From Sandaracinaceae bacterium (GTDB taxonomy: Bacteria > Myxococcota_A > Polyangia > Polyangiales > Sandaracinaceae), in NCBI GenBank assembly GCA_025056955.1, contig JANWYL010000088.1, positions 1 through 11,364 of the forward strand: a DNA stretch of 11,364 nucleotides. The letters are read 5' to 3'. The notes beneath the pieces are model-generated. The model saw only the letters and a list, made by a program, of their open reading frames with translations. It did no database searches and had not been told where the DNA came from. The translations under genes and the position numbers were made by a program. Positions 1-7,148 of this stretch are shown here, one piece after another. The number at the start of each line of letters is the position of its first letter. The stretch's first letter is position 1.

Positions 1-2120
1 AGATTTTCTCTTGATGCCTCCCACCCAAGGGCTCCGAGTGCACTTGAAATGATCGATTGAGGAACGAAAAAGTGAATGATATTGTTTTTGAGATATTCCA
101 CAGACAAGCGTTCTTCTGGAGGCACGGAATAAATTTTTTCGGTGGGATCAGGATGAGGAGACTCGATATGCAGCATTTTGGCTTCGTGGAAAAGGTCAAT
201 TGCTGCTTTGAGGCTATCTATGCGCAAAGATTGGTTTTGGGTTAGAAGCAAAGGGGCAATGGGAGCACCGACTTCCATGAAAGCGCGTAAAAGCATTTCG
301 GCTTGCTCGACGAGTTGACGGTGAGCGATTCCGCGTTTGCGGTGGCAGAGAAGGGTGAGGGCAAGGAGGGCAGCAGGTGTCACGGGTGTTGCCTGGTTGA
401 TTTCATAGGCCACGCGATGAGCGATTTTCGAAATGAAAGCCCGGCGCTGTGCCGATGAAATCGGAAGCGGGTGAAGGTTTTGAGTGAATTCCTGCCCAAA
501 TGTTTCGCGAAAAAGCGAGGGGAGGTCGAGAATTTCTCCGACTTGAATGTAAAGACGCCCGTAACGCGAGCGCAATATCCGAGGAGCACGCAAAAGATCG
601 CCAATGTTTTCTTGTTTTTTGTCTTCTCCTGCATGCTCACGGACGTAGGTGCCCTCTTCGACGATGCGCTCGTAGCTGATCGCAATTGGGACAAATTGAA
701 GGGGAATTCTGGCCTCAAGCGCCGCGTCGACAATCATCGTGAGGATACCGAGCTTTGGGGGAAGAAGTTTGCCTGTTCTGGAGCGCCCCCCTTCGATGAA
801 AAGCTCAATGCTGTGCCCTTCGAGGAGCACTTTGCGGATATAGGCGGCAACGATGTAGGGATAAAGCTTCTCTCCGTGAAAAGAACGGCGGATGAAAAAG
901 GCTCCTCCTCGTCGAAAGAGCGGACCAAGCGGAAAGAAAGAGAGGTTGTCTCCCGCCACAATGAGGGGAGGAGCCAGGCCCTTTTGGTAAAAGACACTCG
1001 AAATGATGAGGTAATCGATGTGGCTTTTGTGGCTTGGCAAAAGGATGAGAGGGCCATTGCGTGCGGCGTTTCGAATCCGTTCAAAGTCCCTCTCTTCGAA
1101 TTGAATGCCATCGTAGATTCTGCTCCAAACGAAGCGCAAAAGGGGGTCAAGCAGGCTCATCATCATGGGATCAGGGGAGGCGGCCATCCGTACCAGCTCT
1201 GCTTCGACTTCGCGGCTTACCTGAGAGACGGGAACTTTGCGTTCGTTGGCCGCATGTTCGATGAGACGCTTCAGGCGAGGACTGCGCAAGATTTCTTCGC
1301 AAATCCGTGCACTCGATTTGCGGATGGGCCCTAGGACAATCGTGCGCTCTCGCTCAAGCCGCCGAAGCAAAGCGTAGCGGAGGGCACTGGCGCCTTGATC
1401 CTCTGAGAGTTCAGGATGGGCTGCGAGGAAAGCCTGGAGGTCTAGCGGCTGGGCACCGCGGTGGATGGCGTTTCGGTGGAAGGCGAGGCGTCCCATCGAG
1501 CGCAAAAAACTCGGCGATTCGCTCGTCCCAAAAACGAACTCAGCCAAGCTTGGGGCTTGCCGCGGGCTGCGCTTTGCCCAGACAAAAAGCTGGGGGAAGA
1601 AGTGAATCGTCATTTTGCCCTGGCGCTGCCAGAGGACAAGGGTGCGTAAAGCGTCTTGACTTGATTGATGCAAGCGGGAGTGGAACTTGGGCAGTATGGA
1701 GTCTCTTATGAGCTGAGCGCTTGTGCGCGCAGGCCGCAAACATAGAAGAACGCTTGAAGGTTTCTCTTCTGGCGGCTGGGCAAATGAGTCAATTTTTTTT
1801 GTTTTTGGCCAAATGAGCCGGGCCCATTTGGACTCAAGCCCCCATGCCCACTCGATTGGGGGCAGTTGATATCGGCGAAGAAGGAGGTCGAGGAGAATTG
1901 CGTCGAGAAGCGAAGAGGAGGGAAGAACGTGAACGATAAGGGCTGCCGAAGGCAGGGAGCGCAGGCCATTGATCCAGCTTGGTTCGAGTTCGATTGAGCG
2001 AAAAGCCAAGCCCAGCGCGCGCAGATGCATTGGCAGTGCTTCGCCTGGCTGGATTGAAGTGGGAGAAGTGGACTTTCGAGAGAGCCAATCGAAAAGAGAA
2101 CGCTTTTCGCTCTCGTTCAT
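1..2120 (-). CDS. plsB: Glycerol-3-phosphate 1-O-acyltransferase PlsB (C-terminus beyond window)
   Basis: Acylates sn-glycerol-3-phosphate at position 1 with an acyl-CoA or acyl-ACP, the first step of phospholipid synthesis at the inner membrane. The minus strand is open without a stop from ATG at 2120 to the window edge (706 codons). All four PlsB acyltransferase blocks are visible: HX4D as SHKSHID (catalytic H364, D369), GDNLSFFPLGPLFRRGGAFF (about 390-409), FIEGGRSRTGKLL (about 441-453) and FVPIAISYE (about 476-484), followed by the GTY segment typical of bacterial PlsB. In E. coli PlsB (about 807 aa) the HX4D histidine is near residue 306, so the N-terminal region here is about 60 residues longer. 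About 100 or more C-terminal residues should lie outside the window. The start is the first ATG of the frame and has no clear Shine-Dalgarno. A run of eight A in the coding strand (1793-1800) does not break the frame. It is divergent from the TPR gene. Confidence 0.95.
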   Translation of the reverse strand, partial: MNESEKRSLFDWLSRKSTSPTSIQPGEALPMHLRALGLAFRSIELEPSWINGLRSLPSAALIVHVLPSSSLLDAILLDLLLRRYQLPPIEWAWGLESKWARLIWPKTKKIDSFAQPPEEKPSSVLLCLRPARTSAQLIRDSILPKFHSRLHQSSQDALRTLVLWQRQGKMTIHFFPQLFVWAKRSPRQAPSLAEFVFGTSESPSFLRSMGRLAFHRNAIHRGAQPLDLQAFLAAHPELSEDQGASALRYALLRRLERERTIVLGPIRKSSARICEEILRSPRLKRLIEHAANERKVPVSQVSREVEAELVRMAASPDPMMMSLLDPLLRFVWSRIYDGIQFEERDFERIRNAARNGPLILLPSHKSHIDYLIISSVFYQKGLAPPLIVAGDNLSFFPLGPLFRRGGAFFIRRSFHGEKLYPYIVAAYIRKVLLEGHSIELFIEGGRSRTGKLLPPKLGILTMIVDAALEARIPLQFVPIAISYERIVEEGTYVREHAGEDKKQENIGDLLRAPRILRSRYGRLYIQVGEILDLPSLFRETFGQEFTQNLHPLPISSAQRRAFISKIAHRVAYEINQATPVTPAALLALTLLCHRKRGIAHRQLVEQAEMLLRAFMEVGAPIAPLLLTQNQSLRIDSLKAAIDLFHEAKMLHIESPHPDPTEKIYSVPPEERLSVEYLKNNIIHFFVPQSIISSALGALGWEASREN

Positions 2121-2269
2121 TTGGGGGAGACTAGCACGAAATTGCCTTGAAAAGGGCTTCTGGAGCGGCTTTGGGCCTTGCCCACGCCTGCGCCTCTTTT
2201 TTTACGTGCTCTTTTGTGCTTTGATTGAAATCCGGTTGGTCTTTACCTTAATCGCAAGGAGGTCAGTTG
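2121..2269. promoter_or_regulatory. Divergent intergenic region between plsB and the TPR gene
   Basis: These 149 nt separate two divergent genes, so promoters for both must lie here or inside the coding ends. The stretch has a T-rich block (about 2206-2220) and a TTGATT/TACCTT pair (2221-2226 and 2244-2249). The spacing of that pair is about right, but the -10 match is poor and the start point would fall on the ribosome binding site. I therefore do not call a specific promoter. Confidence 0.3.
2256..2263 (+). promoter_or_regulatory. Perfect Shine-Dalgarno sequence that sets the TPR gene start
   Basis: AAGGAGGT matches the anti-Shine-Dalgarno end of 16S rRNA over eight bases. The core GGAGG ends at 2262, which leaves 7 nt to GTG at 2270 and only 4 nt to TTG at 2267, so GTG is the more likely start. 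It is the only strong Shine-Dalgarno in front of any gene in the window. Confidence 0.8.
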
Positions 2270-4735
2270 GTGTTCGATCGGATCAAAACCATGGAACTCG
2301 CGCAGAAGTACGCAGCGAGTGGTGCATATGAGCGAGCCATTCTAGAGCTCCAGAAAATTGTTCAGGTAGATCCGTCGGACACACGCACCTGGCTCCGGAT
2401 GGCGGAGCTCTATGCCAAGCTCAATCGTCGCTCACAGGCAATCGATGCGTATTTTCGCGTGGCACAACACTTTGCCGAGCAGGGTTTCTTTCAAAAGGCC
2501 ATTGCTGTGCTTCAGCAACTGCTGGCCATGGAGCCAAAGCACTTCGATGCCAGGTTGCGCTTGGCCGAAATGTACGAGGCGATGCAACTTGTGCGCGATG
2601 CCCAAAATGAATATGAGGGCCTTCTCGTCCAATGTGGTGAAGACTTCAATTGCTCGCTCGAGATCTTGCGTCGCCTTGCCCAGCTCAATCCAGACGATTT
2701 GCGCAATCGGTTGCGATATGCTGAGGCGCTTTCGGCGGTATGGGAGCGTACCAAGGACGATACATTCAGAGAAAAGGCAGCCGATGAGTTTTTGGAGATT
2801 GCAAAGCGCCTGAAGGAGCTAGGCCACATCAGTCAATTCATCACAGTTCTCGAGCGCTATCTTTTCCATAGGCCATCTGACTTTGAAATGACCAAAGAAC
2901 TCGTTGCGCGCTACATCGAAGAGGGGCAAGGGATAAAGGCGATATCAAGGGCGCAATTTCTTTATCAGGAAGCGCCCGAAAATCCTGAGGTCTTGCGCCT
3001 TTTGGCCCGTGCTTTTGTGCTTGTTGGCCGCCGCAACGAAGCGCGCGACATCCTGCGTGAGGTTGTAGAAATTTATCGGAGTTATGGCGATGCAGTAGGG
3101 GAGCGGGAAACGCTCAAGGAAATCCTAGCGCTCGATCCCTCTGATCGGGGAAGTTTTTTGGCTTTGCAGGCGTTGGAAATGAAGGGGGCAAGTGCTGCTT
3201 CAGTGCCGCTTCCAAGCCCCGGAGATGGCGAGGAAGAGGGTGTGATGTTTACGGAGACCACTTCCTCTTTTCTTCTGGGAGCCACGAATTCCTCTTTTGA
3301 GCAGGGAGAAGCTGGGCTTTCTGATGAAGATGAAGAAGCGTGGAACACTCAAACGATTTCAGAGAATCTGGACCCTCAAATTCGCGCTCAACTCGAAGCC
3401 CTTGTGGGGAGAGGCGAAAATCAGGCCGACGAATGGGTGAATCGAGTCACTCAGGTTGAGGCAAAAAAGGGTCTTGTTCCTGAGGATGAGATACCAATCG
3501 ATCTTGATGAAAGTGCGGGGGGAGAGAGCGAACAAGAGGAAGCTCACGCGTTTTCTGGAGCTTCAGCCAAAAAGGCAGCTGCCCTTAAGATGAGAGAAGC
3601 GCGGGCGTTCATGCAGTATGGGCTCTTGGACCTTGCGTCCGAAGAGCTCAAGGCTGCAATTGCCCTTGATCCGGAAAATATCGAAGCGCGTGAATGGCTT
3701 AAAGACTTATGGCGCGAGCTAGGAAAGATCGATGATGCATTGAAAGAGCTTTTTGAGCTGGCTGATTTCTGCGCACAAAGCGATCCTGCTCGGGCACTTC
3801 GCTACCTCGAAGAAGCAAAACAGCTTTCTCCTCATCATCCAGAACTGGCTCGGCGCTTGGCCTTTTTGCGAGGCGATTTGCAGGAGCCGAAAGCGTTTCC
3901 TTCTGCTGGGCAGGCACGCCAAATGAGTGATGAAATGGGTAATGAAAAGCAGGCACGCGAGGTGCCAAAGGCTTCTGTTCCGGTTGGGGGGGCAAGGCAC
4001 GAAACAGGAAAACCCCAAATTTCTTCTGTCCAACCTTCTTCTCATGAAAAAGGAGGCAAAGCTGAGCTTCGCTTGCCTCTCCACCCTCCTCCAAAGCGGC
4101 CTCTTCCTCCCTTGCCTCCTCCCCAAGCCAAGCATTCCTTGCCGCACAAGCCGCTCGTTCCCCCTCCTGCGCCACCGGCTCAGAGGATTGCCTCTGCTCT
4201 AAGTGAGGGAAAAGGAGGGCTTGCCCAACCTCAGTTCGCACCCACTTCCCCAAAGATGGGTGAGGGTGTTTTGCAAGTGTTTGCAGAGGGGAGCAATGTG
4301 ATTGAAATCGACGAGCTATTGAATACAATCGAGCTTCCAGAACCAAAAAACGAGTCCCTAGACAAAGAAGAGGCCGAAGGGCAATATCAGCTTGGGATTG
4401 CCTATAAAGAAATGGGGCTTATCGCAAAAGCGATTTCTGCTTTCGAGAAAAGTGCCTTATTTCCAGGAATGGAGTGTGAATCTTATAAGATGATTGGATT
4501 ATGTAAAATGGACGCCAAAGATTATGCGGGTGCCATTCATGCACTAAAACGAGCCCTTCATGCCCAGGAGAAGACTCTAGATCAAGAGGTTGGCGTTTTC
4601 TATCACCTTGGTCGGGTGTACGAGGAGATTGCTGAAAAAGATGAGGCCATTTACTACTACGAGCGTGCCATCCGAAGGATCCCAAACTACCTTGATGTGG
4701 GAGAGCGCTTGGAGAAGCTTAAATCAAAAAGCTAA
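2270..4735 (+). CDS. Large cytoplasmic TPR-repeat protein with disordered and proline-rich linkers
   Basis: 821 aa from GTG 2270; TTG 2267 would add one residue but is less well spaced from the Shine-Dalgarno. There is no signal peptide or membrane segment, so it is probably cytoplasmic. Three helical TPR blocks are visible. Residues 5-300 carry several TPR-like units, such as AAELYAKLNRRSQAIDAY-type repeats ending in a proline motif (VDPSD, MEPKH, LDPSD). Residues 435-535 form a second block, and 700-821 a third with LGIAYKEMG and YHLGRVYEEIAEKDEAIYYY units. The blocks are joined by an acidic, low-complexity linker (about 305-430) and a linker rich in proline, lysine and alanine (about 540-665, with PPP clusters at 606-636). 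The architecture suggests a protein-interaction scaffold. The C-terminal TPR block resembles deltaproteobacterial TPR proteins of unknown role, and no specific process can be assigned. It is followed after 17 nt by a second TPR-like gene, probably in one transcript. Confidence 0.9.
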   Translation: MFDRIKTMELAQKYAASGAYERAILELQKIVQVDPSDTRTWLRMAELYAKLNRRSQAIDAYFRVAQHFAEQGFFQKAIAVLQQLLAMEPKHFDARLRLAEMYEAMQLVRDAQNEYEGLLVQCGEDFNCSLEILRRLAQLNPDDLRNRLRYAEALSAVWERTKDDTFREKAADEFLEIAKRLKELGHISQFITVLERYLFHRPSDFEMTKELVARYIEEGQGIKAISRAQFLYQEAPENPEVLRLLARAFVLVGRRNEARDILREVVEIYRSYGDAVGERETLKEILALDPSDRGSFLALQALEMKGASAASVPLPSPGDGEEEGVMFTETTSSFLLGATNSSFEQGEAGLSDEDEEAWNTQTISENLDPQIRAQLEALVGRGENQADEWVNRVTQVEAKKGLVPEDEIPIDLDESAGGESEQEEAHAFSGASAKKAAALKMREARAFMQYGLLDLASEELKAAIALDPENIEAREWLKDLWRELGKIDDALKELFELADFCAQSDPARALRYLEEAKQLSPHHPELARRLAFLRGDLQEPKAFPSAGQARQMSDEMGNEKQAREVPKASVPVGGARHETGKPQISSVQPSSHEKGGKAELRLPLHPPPKRPLPPLPPPQAKHSLPHKPLVPPPAPPAQRIASALSEGKGGLAQPQFAPTSPKMGEGVLQVFAEGSNVIEIDELLNTIELPEPKNESLDKEEAEGQYQLGIAYKEMGLIAKAISAFEKSALFPGMECESYKMIGLCKMDAKDYAGAIHALKRALHAQEKTLDQEVGVFYHLGRVYEEIAEKDEAIYYYERAIRRIPNYLDVGERLEKLKSKS

Positions 4736-4752
4736 ATTCTTTTGATTGTTTG

Positions 4753-5850
4753 ATGAAAAGAGGTTTTTTGTTTTCTTTTTTGATTTTCGCGTTCTTATTT
4801 GTATTTGGAAGTTCTGGAAAAGGCGAAGAAAAAGATTCATTGCGAATTGTTTACAGGGATGCAATTGATAAGATCATTGCGGGTCGGTTAGCTCTTTTGA
4901 GGGAGAGAAAGCGGGAAGCGCAGCTTGATTTTCTTAATGCGATTGATCGCCTGGACAGGATTCGGTTTGCTTTTGAGCATGATCCCTTATTTGTTTTTTT
5001 AAGGGGGCTTGCTTTGGCTTGGATTGAAGTGGAAAGGCCTGATGGACACACTGAGCACAAAAAAGAAGAGGCCTTAAGTTTGCTTAATGAATTGCGCAGA
5101 AATCAGCCCGATTTCGCAAGGGGGGCTGTGCTCAATCAGATTGCATCGCTGTGCATGGAGCTTGGGCGTTTTGAAGAGGCTGCTCAAGCCTATGGAGAGC
5201 TTGATCGCTTGCCTTTTTTTCGGCCTGTGCTCGCACCGCCAGAGCCCATTTCGCTTGAGGAGCGGCTTTGGATGTCTCTGTTTGATTGGCCGGAACCTGC
5301 CACAATTGCGCTCAACTGGGCCGAGGCCGAGATGCTGGCCCAGCGCCTTGAGCGTGCGGTCGGGCTCTATCGCCTTGCCGAAGCGCGAGCCGAGGCTGGT
5401 TCTTTGGAACTGGCCTTGGCCCGTTTTGGTCTGGCCCTCGCAGAGGAACGTCGAGGAAACCATGAGGAAGCCCTTCGACAGGCCAAGGCCGCCATGGGAT
5501 CTTGGCTTCCAAATGCTGGAGATCCCCTTGCTCAGAGGCTTCAGGCCGCCCACGGCTCACTCGCTCCTCTCCATCATCCTGGTGTGGTCTATCACCCTCC
5601 GTGGGAGCGCTTTGCCTACGAGGCCTTGGCCAAGGAGGCCATTGCCACGGATTTGCTGGATGCTGAGCAGAAAAAGCAGGTGTTGCGCGAGGCCTGCGGG
5701 GCATGGCGGCGCTTTTTTGCGTGGGGAGGGGAGGCATCTCCGTATGCCAAGCAGGCGTGCTTTGCGCTTGAACGGTTGAGCAAACACTGCTCAACTGCCC
5801 AGTCGGAAGGCATTCCTTGTCATGGAGGGGGCAAAAATGGCTTTTTTTAA
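4753..5850 (+). CDS. Exported TPR-like protein of unknown function
   Basis: 365 aa from ATG 4753; TTG 4750 would add one residue. The N-terminus is a classic Sec signal peptide: MKRG, then a phenylalanine- and leucine-rich core to about residue 18, then GSSGKGEE. There is no lipobox cysteine, so a soluble periplasmic protein cleaved by signal peptidase I is expected. The rest is alanine- and leucine-rich helix-turn-helix repeats consistent with degenerate TPR units. The clearest are about 126-151 (LGRFEEAAQAY) and 204-250 (GLYRLAEARAEAGSLELALA, RRGNHEEALRQAK). No catalytic motif is visible. Three cysteines lie near the C-terminus (336, 346, 356). No Shine-Dalgarno precedes it. The gap of 17 nt after the cytoplasmic TPR gene suggests co-transcription, and the two may work on the same envelope process. 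Its stop codon overlaps that of the convergent formyltransferase gene. Confidence 0.85.
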   Translation: MKRGFLFSFLIFAFLFVFGSSGKGEEKDSLRIVYRDAIDKIIAGRLALLRERKREAQLDFLNAIDRLDRIRFAFEHDPLFVFLRGLALAWIEVERPDGHTEHKKEEALSLLNELRRNQPDFARGAVLNQIASLCMELGRFEEAAQAYGELDRLPFFRPVLAPPEPISLEERLWMSLFDWPEPATIALNWAEAEMLAQRLERAVGLYRLAEARAEAGSLELALARFGLALAEERRGNHEEALRQAKAAMGSWLPNAGDPLAQRLQAAHGSLAPLHHPGVVYHPPWERFAYEALAKEAIATDLLDAEQKKQVLREACGAWRRFFAWGGEASPYAKQACFALERLSKHCSTAQSEGIPCHGGGKNGFF

Positions 5851-7148
5851 CTTAAGGCCATCATAGAGCGCATGACAGCCAAGGGGAGAAGGGGCGAGCT
5901 TGCCCCTCCCTTGGCGGCCCAAATCGACAAAAGGCGATCTACCACAGCCAATAACTCCGGGTGCAAGCGGTAGTAAAGTCGGCCTGCTTCTGGCTGGTCT
6001 AGGGGTACCAAGCGGCCAGAGACCCTTCCCAACACCGCATCAATCCCCAGCCAAGGAAGCATTGCCCCCAATTCGTTGCGAAGGTGCCCGATTGAGCGAA
6101 AGCCAAAGGCAGGTACTGCAAAGCGCCGAAGCACAGGGCCACGATCCACACGTGCTTCCATAAGGTGGGCGGTGAGCGCAACCTCGCCAAAATAGCCCTC
6201 AAGCAGTGCCGCAAAAATCGCATCCATTCCCTTGTGCGATGGCAAACTGCCCATGTGCACGTTCACCACCCCTCGGGGGATGGCTTGGAGCAAGGCGCTG
6301 TTCACAAGCCCACCACCTGTGAAAATGGCGATTTGGCCATTGTGCTTTGCAATTGTGGGGATGGCTTCTTCAAAGCGGTTGACAGTGCAGCAGGGGATGC
6401 CCAGGCGCTGTGCTTGCATTCCAAGGTGCCATGGGCCTTCGATGAAAACCTCTCCTAGCGATCGCAAAGAAACTCTCCCCTTTTCTGGGTATTCATCGCT
6501 TTGGAGAATCAGCTTCCGCCAGATTTTTCGCAAAAGCGACTTCCCTTCTCGTTGCCACTCCTCTTGAAATCTGGAGAAAGAAAAGGCCCGAATGACAATG
6601 AGGGCAGGACGGAAGCCAAGGAGATTGAAAACAGCGATCAACAAAAGGGCAAAGAGGCTACGCGGGGTGGGTGCGAGGATCACGACCCCTTGGCAGGGAG
6701 ATTCTTGCTTCCAAGGAACGGCCAGGCCGTCGAAGAGAGGACCCATGGGTTGGGGTTCAGGGCAATGGCCTTCACATTCTCGAAGCCAGGATTCCAGGAC
6801 TGCAATGGCTTGCCGGAGGGCAAAATCCATGGGCTTGCGCTCGATCGCTTCGTGCACGTAGAACAGGGCGTTGAGATAGGCCTGATCCACAGGACAACCA
6901 GGCGCAGGCCCCCCCTGAAGGGCCCGATAGAAAAGCACCCGTTTCATCCACTCGAGGTGGGCGCGGGCTTCCTGCCCAAAGCGCAGGTTAGCTTCTTTTC
7001 GCAATCGAAATCCCGCAACCGAAACAAAGCGGCGTATTTTTTCAGCCCACTCGAAACCCTCTTTGTGTTCCTTACGCAATGCATCGAAAATCGCCTCACG
7101 CTCATTGGGCGAAAGGGAAGCAAGTCGGGCGGGTGGAGGAGGAATCAT
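5847..7148 (-). CDS. Formyltransferase-fold protein with an extra N-terminal helical domain
   Basis: 433 aa from ATG 7148. The C-terminal part (about 150-400) is a formyl_transferase_N-type domain: a hydrophobic strand-helix start (VVILAPTPRS), TGGGLVN (277-283), and the N-x-H motif in VVNVHMGSLPSHKG (N296, H298). VDRGPVL (334-340) supplies the catalytic aspartate D335. The Asn/His/Asp triad of PurN, Fmt and sugar N-formyltransferases is therefore complete. The ending GRLYYRLHP (389-397) resembles formyltransferases seen in polysaccharide loci more than housekeeping Fmt, and no classical Fmt C-terminal tRNA-binding domain is evident. Residues 1-130 are a charged helical region I do not recognise. 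The likely role is transfer of formyl from 10-formyl-tetrahydrofolate to an amine; the substrate is unknown. The start overlaps the stop of the propeller gene by ATGA, which indicates translational coupling. It is the last gene of the minus-strand unit. Confidence 0.82.
   Translation of the reverse strand: MIPPPPARLASLSPNEREAIFDALRKEHKEGFEWAEKIRRFVSVAGFRLRKEANLRFGQEARAHLEWMKRVLFYRALQGGPAPGCPVDQAYLNALFYVHEAIERKPMDFALRQAIAVLESWLRECEGHCPEPQPMGPLFDGLAVPWKQESPCQGVVILAPTPRSLFALLLIAVFNLLGFRPALIVIRAFSFSRFQEEWQREGKSLLRKIWRKLILQSDEYPEKGRVSLRSLGEVFIEGPWHLGMQAQRLGIPCCTVNRFEEAIPTIAKHNGQIAIFTGGGLVNSALLQAIPRGVVNVHMGSLPSHKGMDAIFAALLEGYFGEVALTAHLMEARVDRGPVLRRFAVPAFGFRSIGHLRNELGAMLPWLGIDAVLGRVSGRLVPLDQPEAGRLYYRLHPELLAVVDRLLSIWAAKGGASSPLLPLAVMRSMMALS
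5878..5915. repeat. GC-rich inverted repeat (stem-loop) inside the 3' end of the formyltransferase gene
   Basis: GCCAAGGG (5878-5885) pairs with CCCTTGGC (5908-5915), and AGGGGC (5890-5895) pairs with GCCCCT (5902-5907). This leaves a 4-nt bulge (GAGA) and a 6-nt loop. It lies about 30 nt inside the coding end of the minus gene and 28 nt beyond the stop of the plus gene. No T-run follows on either strand, so it is not a standard intrinsic terminator. It could protect mRNA ends or pause polymerase. Confidence 0.45.

Noticed and set aside
471..1334. Long open frame of 287 codons on the plus strand
   Set aside because: It is antisense to the clear PlsB acyltransferase motifs on the minus strand, and its translation shows no domain-like pattern.
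2221..2249. TTGATT/TACCTT promoter-like pair
   Set aside because: The -10 match is poor, and the implied transcription start would fall on the Shine-Dalgarno sequence.
3699..4346. 215-codon frame on the minus strand
   Set aside because: It is the complement of the TPR gene linker; composition is biased and no family is recognisable.
5842..5848. T7 run as an intrinsic terminator of the exported TPR gene
   Set aside because: No GC-rich hairpin precedes it, and it is part of the last codons (Phe-Phe-stop).
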